A stretch of 64,000 bases of DNA from Streptomyces sp. NRRL B-24484 (GTDB taxonomy: Bacteria; Actinomycetota; Actinomycetes; Streptomycetales; Streptomycetaceae). The stretch lies in assembly GCF_000717715.1 (NCBI RefSeq), contig NZ_JOAI01000027.1, positions 45,422 to 109,421 of the forward strand, in the 5' to 3' direction. The position numbers and the translations under genes were made by a program. Under the pieces are notes generated by a model. It was not told the origin of the DNA, made no database searches, and worked only from the letters and a program-made list of their open reading frames with translations. Of the stretch, positions 8,148-17,100 are shown in pieces. Numbering within the stretch: position 1 is the stretch's first letter; the number at the start of each line of letters is the position of its first letter.

Positions 8148-8890
8148 GCGATCTCCCGCGCGCGGGCCAGGTCGTCGTGGTTGTCGACCTCGACCCAGGA
8201 CACCTCGCCGATCGGCTGCACGTCGACGCGCAGGCCGCGGTTCACCATCTCCTGGTAGCCGTCCTCGTAGTAGAGCTGCGGGTCGCGCTCGAAGGTGGCC
8301 TGCAGGGCGTCGGCGAGCGCGTCCTTGGCGGACGGGTTGATGATCGTGACGCCGATGTACTCGCCGGTCGCCTCGGCCGGGTCCATCAGCTTGGTGATGC
8401 GGCGCATGCCGAGGGCGGGGTCGACGACGACCTTCATCTCCTCGTCGGCGAGCTTCTTCACGGTGTCCAGGGCGAGCAGGATGCCGGGGGCGTTGCCCTC
8501 CTTGGCCATCCGGTCGTTGCCGTCGAGCATGGTGCGCTGGACGGACGCCGGGTGCACGGTGTCGCCGTTGGCGAGCAGCAGGCCCTCGCCGAACAGCTCG
8601 CGGGCGCACCACAGGGAGTAGGCGTTGTTCCACTCCTCGGCCTTGTCGTTCTCGACCAGGGTGAGCTTGACGCCGTACTTCTGCTCCAGCGCGTCCTTGC
8701 GGTCGTACACGGCCTCCTTGCGGTACCCGACCACGACGGCGGCCTCGCGCAGCCCCACCTCGGCGAAGTTGCCGAGGGTGAGGTCCAGGACGGTCCGGTC
8801 CCCGTCGACCGGCACCAGCGCCTTCGGCAGGGTGTCGGTGTAGGGACGGAGCCGGCGGCCTGCGCCGGCGGCCAGGACGAGGCCGATCAT
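8135..8890 (-). CDS. Nucleotidyltransferase (NTP_transferase; probable polyol-phosphate cytidylyltransferase)
   Basis: A 251-aa GT-A-like nucleotidyltransferase. The N-terminus carries MIGLVLAAGAGRRLRPYTDTLPKALVPV, the NTP-binding motif with its catalytic Arg and Lys. NGDT near residue 103 and VDNHDDL near the C-terminus are metal- and substrate-binding features of the inositol/choline-phosphate cytidylyltransferase-like group. ATG at 8890 overlaps the upstream stop (ATGA). Since it lies between a CDP-alcohol phosphotransferase and a polyol-phosphate dehydrogenase, I infer it makes the CDP-alcohol used by both phosphotransferases. A sugar-1-phosphate NDP-transferase role cannot be excluded. 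Confidence 0.85.
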   Translation of the reverse strand: MIGLVLAAGAGRRLRPYTDTLPKALVPVDGDRTVLDLTLGNFAEVGLREAAVVVGYRKEAVYDRKDALEQKYGVKLTLVENDKAEEWNNAYSLWCARELFGEGLLLANGDTVHPASVQRTMLDGNDRMAKEGNAPGILLALDTVKKLADEEMKVVVDPALGMRRITKLMDPAEATGEYIGVTIINPSAKDALADALQATFERDPQLYYEDGYQEMVNRGLRVDVQPIGEVSWVEVDNHDDLARAREIACQY

Positions 8891-10920
8891 GCGGTGTCTC
8901 CTGATTCGTCGTGTTCTGCCGTGGCGTCGCCGAACACCCAGAAGTGGATGGACTCGGCGACGACGACCAGGGCCAGGACGGCGGCCAGGGCCACCAGGCC
9001 GCCCTGCAGGGCGGCAGCTCCGGGCCCCTCGTGGCCGACGGACCCGATGGGGGCCCCGCCGTACACGAGGGCGGCGAAGAGGGTGACGAGCAGGGCCCGT
9101 CCCTCCTGGCCACCGGTCGCGCGAACCAGCCAGCGGGCCGGCGCGCCGGTGCCGCCGCGGAGGCGGTACACCGTGTCGTAGTGATGGTAGGCGACGGCCG
9201 CGACCAGCCCGAACGCGGCCGGGAGAGAGGCGGTGTCCAGGCGCAGCGCGAGCGCGAGGACGGTCAGGTACTCGCCGGCGCGGAAGAACGCGGGGGCCAG
9301 CCAGTCCAGCGGGCCGGTGAGCTTCCGGGCCAGGACGAGCGAGCTGAGCAGGACGTAGCCGGCGGCGGCGCCGACCGCGGCCCAGGTGCCGCCGAGCGCG
9401 TGGACGGCGACGGGCAGGCCGGCCGAGGCGAGCGCGGCGACCACCGGGACGGCGAGACCGGGCAGCCGGCGGGCGACGGGGCGCAGCACCGGCGCGAGCA
9501 GCTCGGCGAGCGGGCCGCCGTCGGCCAGGACGGCGACCTCGCGGGCGGCCTGGTCGGTACGCGGGCGGCGCCGGTTGACCGAGCGCAGCACCCGGCCGGC
9601 GGTGGTGTAGCAGCAGGCCAGGGCGCAGCCGATCAGCAGCACGGTGAGCGTGGTGCGGGGGGTGGTGAGCGCGGTGAGCAGGGCTATCAGCGCCCAGCGC
9701 TCGCCGATCGGCAGCACGATGATGCGGCGGGCCCAGACCGTCCAGCCGACCCGGTCGAGCCGGTTGGAGAGCTGGGCGGTGGGGCTGGCGTTCGCAGCCT
9801 GGACCTTGCTGCCGGCGGTGGCGGGGTTGCGGGCGGTCTCCTGGTCGGCGGCCATGAAGGCGAAGTCGACGCTGTGCCGGAAGGTCATCAGCACCATCGC
9901 GGCGAGCGCGAGCGCCCACACGTGGTCGCCGGTGCGGGTGGCCGCGATCGCGAGGCCCGCGTAGAAGGAGTACTCCTTGGCCCGGTCGAAGGTGGCGTCC
10001 AGCCACGCGCCAACCGTGGAGTACTGCAGCGAGTACCGGGCGAGCTGGCCGTCGGTGCAGTCCAGCACGAAGGAGAGGATCAGCAGCAGGCCGGCGGCGA
10101 CGAAGCCGGGCCGGGTCGCGGTGGCCGCACTGGCGGCCGCGGCGAGCGCGGTGACCAGGGAGGCCGTGGTGACCTGGTTCGGGGTGAAGCCGCGACGCGC
10201 GCACCAGCGGGCGATGTAGCGCGAGTACGGGCTGACGCAGTAGGTGGTGAAGAAGCCGTCGCGGGCCTTCACGGCGCGGCGCAGCCGCACCGCCTCCTCG
10301 TCGACCTCGGCGACGGCGGCGCGGGCGGCGGCCAGCTCGTCGGCGGTGGCGGGGACGGTCGCGACCAGGGTGCCCAGCTCGGGGCGCTGGACGGGGACGC
10401 CGCCGCGCTGGACGGCGCCGGCGAGGGCGTCCGGGAGGTTCGGCTCGTGGCCGGTGAGGCCGTGGGCGGCGGCGACCAGCGCCTCGCGGGCGGCGGGGCC
10501 GTGGACCGCGACGGCGCCGGGCACGGCACCGGCCGCGAAGCGCGGGTCGGTGAGGGCCAGGCGCAGGGCGTGCCGGTGGCCGACGAAGCCGGCGTCTATG
10601 ACGGCGATCCGCTCGGCCGGGTCGGCGGCCGCGAGCAGGCCGGCGAGTTCGGCGGCGTCCCGGGCGTGCAGGATCCGGCCGAAGCCGATCGCCGCGAGGT
10701 CGGCGGCGAGCGGACCGGGGGCGGTGACCGCGCCGCGGCCGCCGGCCGGGGGCGCGGGGGTGCCGGCCGCGGCGAGGTCGGGGCTGCGGTCGGCCTGGGC
10801 CGGGATGGGCACCGTGGTCACGGTGGCGGTGGCGGCCGTCCCGTACCCACCGGAGGTGCTGAGCGGGAGCGGGTCGCCGGCTCCCGGGACGGCCGACGGC
10901 TCGGAGCCGGTCACGATCAC
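8887..10920 (-). CDS. DUF5941-type CDP-alcohol phosphotransferase fusion, first gene of the operon
   Basis: A 677-aa three-part membrane protein. Residues about 1-215 form a soluble Ala-rich region that looks like a degenerate nucleotidyltransferase-type domain. Residues 220-430 are a CDP-alcohol phosphotransferase domain with the complete motif (D287, D290, G291, A294, R295, G304, D308, D312) after the block KARDGFF...TPNQVTTASL. Residues about 440-670 are a hydrophobic C-terminal domain matching DUF5941. The layout recalls the archaeal/thermophile fusion of inositol-phosphate cytidylyltransferase with di-inositol-phosphate-phosphate synthase. The start is taken as GTG at 10920, with GTG 10914 as an alternative; the ribosome site is weak. 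It probably joins a CDP-polyol to a phosphate or hydroxyl acceptor in the membrane. Confidence 0.82.
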   Translation of the reverse strand: MIVTGSEPSAVPGAGDPLPLSTSGGYGTAATATVTTVPIPAQADRSPDLAAAGTPAPPAGGRGAVTAPGPLAADLAAIGFGRILHARDAAELAGLLAAADPAERIAVIDAGFVGHRHALRLALTDPRFAAGAVPGAVAVHGPAAREALVAAAHGLTGHEPNLPDALAGAVQRGGVPVQRPELGTLVATVPATADELAAARAAVAEVDEEAVRLRRAVKARDGFFTTYCVSPYSRYIARWCARRGFTPNQVTTASLVTALAAAASAATATRPGFVAAGLLLILSFVLDCTDGQLARYSLQYSTVGAWLDATFDRAKEYSFYAGLAIAATRTGDHVWALALAAMVLMTFRHSVDFAFMAADQETARNPATAGSKVQAANASPTAQLSNRLDRVGWTVWARRIIVLPIGERWALIALLTALTTPRTTLTVLLIGCALACCYTTAGRVLRSVNRRRPRTDQAAREVAVLADGGPLAELLAPVLRPVARRLPGLAVPVVAALASAGLPVAVHALGGTWAAVGAAAGYVLLSSLVLARKLTGPLDWLAPAFFRAGEYLTVLALALRLDTASLPAAFGLVAAVAYHHYDTVYRLRGGTGAPARWLVRATGGQEGRALLVTLFAALVYGGAPIGSVGHEGPGAAALQGGLVALAAVLALVVVAESIHFWVFGDATAEHDESGDTA

Positions 10921-11413
10921 AGTGGACAGCGGGACTCACTCCCTGACGGTGCGAACGTTCGACGGTACGGACGGAGGTCCGGCCGCAACGGCGAGCGGGT
11001 GGGACGGGGTGTGGTGGCGCTGCCCAGGGGGCCCGGCGCACCGGTTGAGGCTACCGGACGGCCCGTTTGCCCCCGAATCGGGGCATCGCCGCCCAACGGG
11101 GCACCGCGCGGGGGCGCCCGGCAGCGCGGGCGGGCGGCGCGTCGTCGCAGCCGGTGGCCGTTCCGGCCGCCCGGACCGTGCGGATCATCATCCCGGACGG
11201 CGAGCCCGGCGTTCAAGCCGCGGAGGGGCGGACATCGGGCGCACGTACGACGTTCGAACGGACACAAGGTGAAGGCTCCGCGACGAATTCGGTCAGGGCC
11301 CGAACACATCGTCCGGCCGTTCGTGCCTTCCCGGGCCCCACGTGCGTCGTGACCTCGGGACCCCGAACCATGCGGCAGACTTGGGGCCCGACGCCACTTG
11401 CGAAGGGGACCCC
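10921..11413. other. Divergent intergenic region between surface-polymer operon and idi
   Basis: About 490 bases without a credible gene. It must hold the promoter of the seven-gene minus-strand operon and that of idi. Frames open here have no family resemblance. A short CCCCGAATCGGGG palindrome lies near 11072-11084. I cannot assign -35/-10 boxes with confidence. Confidence 0.5.
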
Positions 11414-12055
11414 ATGTCCGACATCTCGTCGACCAGCCGGACGCACCTCCTCCCGGAGATCGACACGGATCTCGACGGAGGGCCCGGCGGCAGCGCCGGC
11501 GGTGCGGCGCAGCCCGCCGCCGAGATCCTGCTGGAACTGGTCGACGACGACGGCTTCACCATCGGCACCGCGGAGAAGCTCTCCGCCCACCAGCAGCCGG
11601 GCCGTTTGCACCGCGCGTTCTCGGTCTTCCTCTTCGACCAGCAGGGCCGGCTGCTGCTGCAGCGCCGCGCCCTCGGCAAGTACCACTCCCCCGGCGTGTG
11701 GTCGAACACCTGCTGCGGCCACCCCTACCCGGGCGAGCAGCCCTTCGTCGCGGCCGCGCGCCGCACGGCGGAGGAGCTCGGCATCGCTCCCGCCCTGCTC
11801 TGCGAGGCCGGCACCGTCCGCTACGACCTGCCGGACGAGGCCTCCGGCCTGATCGAGCGCGAGTGGAACCACCTCTTCGTCGGCCTGGTGACCGCCGACC
11901 TCGTGCCGGACCCTGACGAGATCGCCGAGACCCGCTTCGTCACCGAGGCCGAGCTGAAGGAGCTGGAGGCGGAGAAGCCGTTCTCCGCCTGGTTCCGGAC
12001 GGTCTTCGAGGCGGCCCGGCCGGGCATCCGGGAGATCACCGGGCGCGGCTGGTAG
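11414..12055 (+). CDS. idi: Isopentenyl-diphosphate delta-isomerase, type I
   Basis: This Nudix-fold enzyme interconverts isopentenyl and dimethylallyl diphosphate in the cytosol, setting the precursor balance for hopanoids and other isoprenoids. It is 213 aa with the catalytic cysteine in NTCCGHP (C101) and the paired glutamates in EREWNHLF (E148, E150), plus the Nudix-like AARRTAEELGI helix. ATG at 11414 has a GAAGGGG site 5-6 bases upstream; the frame is open further 5' but that part is not family-like. The first 30 residues are a Gly/Ala-rich extension compared with E. coli Idi. It reads away from the envelope operon and shares its pathway with the hpn genes. Confidence 0.95.
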   Translation: MSDISSTSRTHLLPEIDTDLDGGPGGSAGGAAQPAAEILLELVDDDGFTIGTAEKLSAHQQPGRLHRAFSVFLFDQQGRLLLQRRALGKYHSPGVWSNTCCGHPYPGEQPFVAAARRTAEELGIAPALLCEAGTVRYDLPDEASGLIEREWNHLFVGLVTADLVPDPDEIAETRFVTEAELKELEAEKPFSAWFRTVFEAARPGIREITGRGW

Positions 12056-12072
12056 TCCTGCGACAGTCCTCG

Positions 12073-12113
12073 GCGGCAGGCTCGGGCGGTCTCCTCCGTT
12101 CCGGGCCTGCCGC
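12073..12113 (+). terminator. Possible weak terminator after idi
   Basis: A 9-bp perfect stem (GCGGCAGGC at 12073-12081 with its complement at 12105-12113) surrounds a 23-base loop, starting 17 bases after the idi stop. The long loop makes termination uncertain. Confidence 0.35.
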
Positions 12114-12114
12114 G

Positions 12115-12181
12115 TTTCCGTTCCCGGCCCGCCGGGGTTCCGCACCGGGCCCGCCGGGGTTCCGTTCCGGGCCGGCCGGGT
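12115..12181. repeat. Imperfect tandem repeat, about 22-bp unit
   Basis: Three adjacent units of the form TTCCG(T/C)(T/A)CCGGGCCCGCCGGG run up to the stop of the next gene. It separates convergent genes (idi and the HATPase protein). It probably arose by slippage and may serve as a structured 3' end. Confidence 0.55.
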
Positions 12182-12715
12182 TCACCAGAGGTGGCCGTCC
12201 GGCTCCGCCGTGCGCGGGGCCGGCAGCGGCAGGGAGGCCCAGATGACCTTGCCGCCGCCCTCGGTGCGCTCCACGTCGCAGGTGCCGCCGGCCTGTAGGG
12301 TGACGCTCTTGACCAGCAGCAGCCCGCGGCCGCCGAGGTTGCCCAGATCGCTCTCCAGCGCCTTCGGCCGGTAGGGGTGGAGGTCCTCCACCGAGATCCG
12401 CACCCAGCCCTCGCCGATGGCGAGCTCGGTGCTGAGGCGGGGCGAGACGACGGCGGCGTGCGTCACCGCGTTGCTCACCAGCTCGGAGACGATCAGCAGC
12501 AGGTCGTCGATCAGCTCCTGGTAGCGCTCGCCGGCCATGCCCTGGGCGAGGAGGCGGTCACGGACTGCATGGCGGGTACGGGGGACGGCGGCCTCCTGCG
12601 CGTCCGCGACGAACCGCCACACACCGGGTTCCGGGCCGGAGCCCGGCTGTCTGACCCCGTCCGGTGAACCGGGGTCCGTCGAAGTGCTCGAGGCCGCCCC
12701 GCTGATCTGTTCCAC
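12182..12715 (-). CDS. ATP-binding protein, anti-sigma-factor kinase-like HATPase domain
   Basis: A small cytoplasmic regulator of the RsbW/SpoIIAB-like HATPase_c_2 group, very common in streptomycetes. The fold is visible as DDLLLIVSELVSNAVTHA (N-box with the Asn that binds Mg-ATP), VRISVEDLHPYRP (G1 region) and GRGLLLVKSVT (G2). Starting at GTG 12715 gives 177 aa with a GAAGGG ribosome site 9 bases upstream. A TTG at 12814 would extend it by 33 residues but its ribosome site is only 2 bases away. A partner sigma factor or antagonist is not adjacent, so the target is unknown. Confidence 0.8.
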   Translation of the reverse strand: MEQISGAASSTSTDPGSPDGVRQPGSGPEPGVWRFVADAQEAAVPRTRHAVRDRLLAQGMAGERYQELIDDLLLIVSELVSNAVTHAAVVSPRLSTELAIGEGWVRISVEDLHPYRPKALESDLGNLGGRGLLLVKSVTLQAGGTCDVERTEGGGKVIWASLPLPAPRTAEPDGHLW

Positions 12716-13636
12716 GTCAAGCCACCCTTCGCATCGTGACGGGAGGCTCTGCCGCGAGCCGTGCGCACGGCGGCGCCGGCCGGCGGCCTCTCGGGAATCG
12801 GGCGTTCCGCTCAAGGCTCCCTTGGTCCACAGAGGCTAGGAGAGCACCCGCCGGCCGCTGGTCGTAGGACTGGAAACTGGCGGCGGGTGAACTGTTCAGA
12901 CCACATGCGAACGCGATCGGACCACTTCGGCCCGGTCACGATTCGTTGTACCAGCGGAACGGTCACACCGTGGGAGGTTTTCCCAGATCAGCACGGCCGG
13001 ACACCGGGGTCTCCACGTCCGCCGGAACGCCCCCGCGAGGCGCCCCCGGGGCCGCCCGCGGCCTCCGCACGGCCCGGCCGCCCGGCCGGCCCGTCCTCGC
13101 GTCGCGCCTCCGCTGCGGCGCCCGTCCGGCGGTCCGGGCCCGGGCCCCGCGGACCGCGCCGATCCCGCCGACGGGCGCCCGCAACGGCGCTGATCAGGCC
13201 GGGTCCGTCCGACCGCCCCGGCGGTCGGCGGTCGAGGGCCCGGCCGGGGCGGACGCCGGACGGCCCGTGCACGGGCGCCGGCCGCCCGCACGGTGAACGA
13301 ACACGGTCAGTGACGGCGCCGGGTCGATCCGCGGCCCTGCGGACGGCGGGACGGCCCGCCCGATCGAAGCGGCCGGGCGCCGAGCAGGAGGAGCGCGACG
13401 GACCGAGTGAGCCCCTCCGTGCCGGTCGCGGTCGCGCGCCCCCTGCGCCGTCCCGCCCCAGGCCCCGCCTCCGCCCAACACCCGCTTGAAGGAGATCCGT
13501 GCCGATTTGCGCTGATTGTTCCGCCCTGCCCGTACCGAGCAGCAGAAACGCAGGTGAGAAGCAGTCCCGCGGCCTGGTAATGTTCTCTCTGTCGCCAGGG
13601 GGCGAAGGAAACGGAAACCCCGAGGCAACACACCCC
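12716..13636. other. Gene-poor GC-rich stretch before tRNA-Leu
   Basis: About 900 bases with no convincing gene. Several long frames are open on both strands, but they are Arg/Pro/Gly-rich with no conserved motif, as expected from very high GC. Part of the left end contains the promoter of the HATPase gene. The right end (13500-13636) is less GC-rich and should hold the tRNA promoter; a TAATGT hexamer near 13577 is a possible -10 box, about 60 bases before the tRNA. Confidence 0.6.
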
Positions 13637-13724
13637 GTCCGGGTGGCGGAATGGCAGACGCGCTAGCTTGAGGTGCTAGTGCCCTTTATCGGGCGTGGGG
13701 GTTCAAGTCCCCCCTCGGACACCA
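13637..13724 (+). tRNA. tRNA-Leu (anticodon GAG), CCA encoded
   Basis: Class II tRNA. The acceptor arm GTCCGGG pairs with CTCGGAC, with one G-T pair. The anticodon stem CTAGC/GCTAG closes the loop TTGAGGT, giving anticodon GAG (reads CUC/CUU). A long variable arm (GCCCTTTATCGGGC) is typical of leucine tRNAs, and the T-arm is GGGGGTTCAAGTCCCCC. The 3' CCA is in the DNA. Its 3' end is a typical integration target, and atypical genes follow on this side. Confidence 0.96.
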
Positions 13725-13727
13725 GTG

Positions 13728-13765
13728 AGAGGCGGATCGTGATCTTCGGATCACGATCCGCCTCT
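13728..13765 (+). terminator. Terminator with UUCG tetraloop after tRNA-Leu
   Basis: A perfect 17-bp stem (13728-13744 with 13749-13765) is closed by TTCG, one of the most stable tetraloops. It begins 4 bases after the tRNA CCA end, so it should end the tRNA transcript and also block read-through from the other strand. Confidence 0.88.
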
Positions 13766-13804
13766 TCGCGTGCTGCGTGCTGTGGCCGGTAGCCGGTGGT
13801 CCGC

Positions 13805-14071
13805 TCACGCCCGGGCCGTGATCACCACGGCCGTCTCGGCGAAGAAGAAGCGCCCCTGCTCCGCCGCGAGCCGCACCGCCCCGTGCCGGGCTCCGACCTC
13901 CCCTGGTGACACCTCTCCCCTGCCCTTGCGAGCCACACTGCTCGCGGCCGACCGATCGAGGCCGATGAGTCGCGCCCGCGGATGTCGGCGGGCGAAGGCC
14001 GCCAGCGTTGGCCCCTTACCGCACCCCAGGTCAACGACGCACCCGTCGAAGCGCAGGGCCGTCGAGTCCAC
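13805..14071 (-). pseudogene. Remnant of a SAM-dependent methyltransferase
   Basis: The minus-strand frame reads VVDLGCGKGPTLAAFARRHPRARLIGLD, a clear methyltransferase motif I with the following acidic residue of motif II. The sequence then turns into low-complexity residues and a short C-terminal piece (FFFAETAVVITARA) instead of the rest of the roughly 200-aa fold. The 88-aa frame is therefore a deleted gene fragment. It lies between the tRNA terminator and the helicase gene, consistent with past insertion and deletion next to the tRNA. A functional short protein is unlikely. Confidence 0.55.
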
Positions 14072-14174
14072 CAGGATGTCACTGACGTCCTTTCAGTTCG
14101 GCAGCCCCACCGGCCTGGTACGAACGATAGGATCACGGTGGGGATGCACCGTGGCGGTGTTTTGGGGGGAGCCG

Positions 14175-17100
14175 ATGGTGGGGCAGCAGCGTCCGGTGCC
14201 GGTTGACGACCTACTCACCGCAGTACGCGCGGAAATCACCGCCTGCCGACGGGACACTGCTGACGGCGCGGACAAGGTGGTCCTCAGCAACGGCCGCCGG
14301 ACGGGCGCGGGTTCTGACCGGTACGACTACGTCTTCGCCTGCCGGTCCTGGCCCGAGTCGCTGGACGGCAAGGCGCTGGTCGTCCGGCCGGACCGGTCCC
14401 GGGAGCCGTGGGTAGCGGCGGAGGTGTCCCGGATGCCCGACGGCACAGTGCGGGTCGTGACACCGACCGACCTCGGGAGCTCCCCGTCATCGGTGGTCGT
14501 CCGGGAGGACGACGCCTCCACCTGGTCCGCGCTCGCCGATCGGTTGGAGGCAGTGGGCAGTACGGACAGCCCGGTTGACCTCGGTATGGCCGGCTTCCTC
14601 CTCGGAGCGGGCACACCTGCACTGACGCGGGTGGCCGACCCCCACCGGTGGGTCGCCGGCTGGCACGATCTGCCCCTCAACCCGAAGCAGCGCATAGCCG
14701 TCGAGCAGGCGCTCGGCAGCCAGGTGCTCTTCCTCTGGGGACCGCCCGGGACGGGAAAGACGGACGTCGTCTCCCATATCGCCGAAGGGTGCTTCCGGCA
14801 AGGCCTCAACCTGCTGTTCCTCGCTCCCACCAACGTCGCCGTCGACCAGGCCTTGGAACGCATGTGTGAACTGCTCGTACGCGAGCCCGGCTTCGACGAC
14901 GGCCTCGTCCAGCGAGCCGGTGACATCTCGGTCGCCAGCCTGGAGCAGCGCTACGGCGCTCAGGTCGACCCGGTTCGCATCGCCGGCCGGCTCGGCAGCC
15001 GTTTGGACGAGCAGATCGTCCAGGCACAGACGCAGTTGACGGCCGTACGGGCAGCACTCGCCCTGCACGACGAGGCACGGAGCCTCACCGAGGACCTCAC
15101 CGATGCCCGAAATCGGCACACCACGGCATCGGCCACCGCCCAGCAGGCGGGGATGTCGGCGCTGACCCTGGAGGCCGCCTCCGCCGCGCTGCGCGTGAGG
15201 ATCGCCGAAGTCGGGGCGCCGACCAGGCTCCTCGCCAACCGAAAGCTGGCCAAGCTCAGCGACCTGAACGACCGGCTGTACACCTCCGATCAGGCTCTCG
15301 CGGGCGCCCGCCGTCAGGAGGCCGCCGCCCGATCCGACCGGACCTCAGCCGCCGCCTCGATCAGTGACCTCAGCGGCCGACTCGCCGCACTGAGCCCGAG
15401 GCTCACCGGGGTCGCACCGTACCCGCAACTGACCGAACAGGCGGACGGCCTGCAGCGCGTCCTCGACGAGTTGGACCGACAGCGTCGCGGTCTGGACGAG
15501 ACCGTCCGGTCGCGCTGCCGGATCAAGGGAGCGACCGTCACCAAGGCCGTGCAGTCCCGCAAACTGCTCGACCGGGTGGACGTGGTCATCATCGACGAGG
15601 CAGCCATGGTCAACCTGCCCTCCGCCTGGTACGCGGCCGGGCTGGCGGGCAAGCGACTCATCGTTGCCAGGGACTTCCGCCAACTCCCCGCCATCACCAA
15701 GGGAGCCCAGGACCGCAGGGCCACCGACCCGCAGCGGCAGCACTCACAGCACTGGGCCGAGCGGGACGCCTTCCACGCTGCCGGGTTGGTCACGGCGAGC
15801 GGGTCCGCCCGCCGGGACGACCAGCGGCTGGTCGGCTTGGACACCCAGTACCGGATGCACTCGGAGATCTGCGCCGTCGTGAACACCGTGGCCTATCCGG
15901 ACGCACCGCTGCGCACCGGCCGTCCCGACCGGTCCCGGCTGCCCGCCTCGCCCTTGCTGGAGGCGCCGGTCATGCTCGTGGACACCTCGGCGCGACGCAT
16001 TCCCGGACGGGACCACAAGTCGAACGCCGTGCACGAGGCCGTGATCCACCAGTTGGTGCGCGGTCTGCAGTACGACGGCGTGCTGCCCGGGCGGAACTGG
16101 TCGGAGGCGGCGGAGGGCCAGCGGCCCACCGATCGGATGGCCGTCATCGCCCCGTACCGCGACCAGGTCAAGGCGATCAATGCCAGCCTCTCCTACCGCT
16201 TCGGAACCGAGTACGAGGGTCTGGTCGACACCGTGCACCGCTTCCAGGGCAGCCAGCGCCCACTGGTCGTGATCGACACGGTGGCCGGTGCCGGAAAGAG
16301 CCCCGGCCAGTTCTACGCCGGAACCGGGCTGTCCTCGCAGACGTGCCGACTGCTCAACGTCGCACTCAGCCGCGCACAGGACCACCTCATCGTCATCGCC
16401 GACGTCGAGCACCTCCGTGCTCACCTCGCCCCGCACAGCGAAGCCGTGCGGATGCTCGACCACCTCGAAGAGCGGGCTCTGCGCCTGCCGGTCGACCAAT
16501 TGGTGCCCATCCGCAGCGCTGCCGACCTCGGCACCCTGTCGGAGGACGAACTCGGCCGTCCCGCGTTCTTCCCCGCCGACGAGGTGAAGCGCGCGGTGGC
16601 GTGGGACATGCGGCAGGCCACCAAGACCATCGAGGTCTACTGCGCTTTCCTCGACCCCGAACCGGTGCGGTACTGGGCCGGGCCCTTCGCGGAGCTGACC
16701 GCACGCGGCGTCCAGGTCACCGTGATCACGCGGGACCACACCGCCGACCCGCGGAAGGCACCGCTGGTGGAGGAGCTCCGCCGGGCCGGCTGCCGGGTCG
16801 AACAGCGTGATCGCATGCACGAGAAGGTGCTCATCGTCGACGAGACGGTTCTCTGGCACGGCTCCCTCAACCTGCTCTGCACCACCGGGCCGACCGACCT
16901 GATGATGCGGATCACCGACAGCCTCGCCTGTCAGCGCGTCCGCCGCATCATGGAGCGTGCCCGGCCCGAGCGCCGCAACTCCGCCTGGCCGCAACGAGAA
17001 ACCAGCACCACGCCCACTCAGCCACCGGTCGCCGCTTCCGACTCCCCCGCCCCCGGTGTCGAGCTCAACGGCCGGCTGTACCTCGCCGTCCCGTTCGCCG

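Noticed and set aside
8135..11041. A single very long minus-strand protein covering the nucleotidyltransferase and the DUF5941 gene
   Set aside because: Only its C-terminal part (from 8890) is family-like; the rest is the out-of-frame shadow of the DUF5941 gene.
12761..13489. A 242-codon plus-strand frame in the gap before tRNA-Leu
   Set aside because: Low-complexity Arg/Pro composition, no ribosome site, and overlapping similar frames on both strands.
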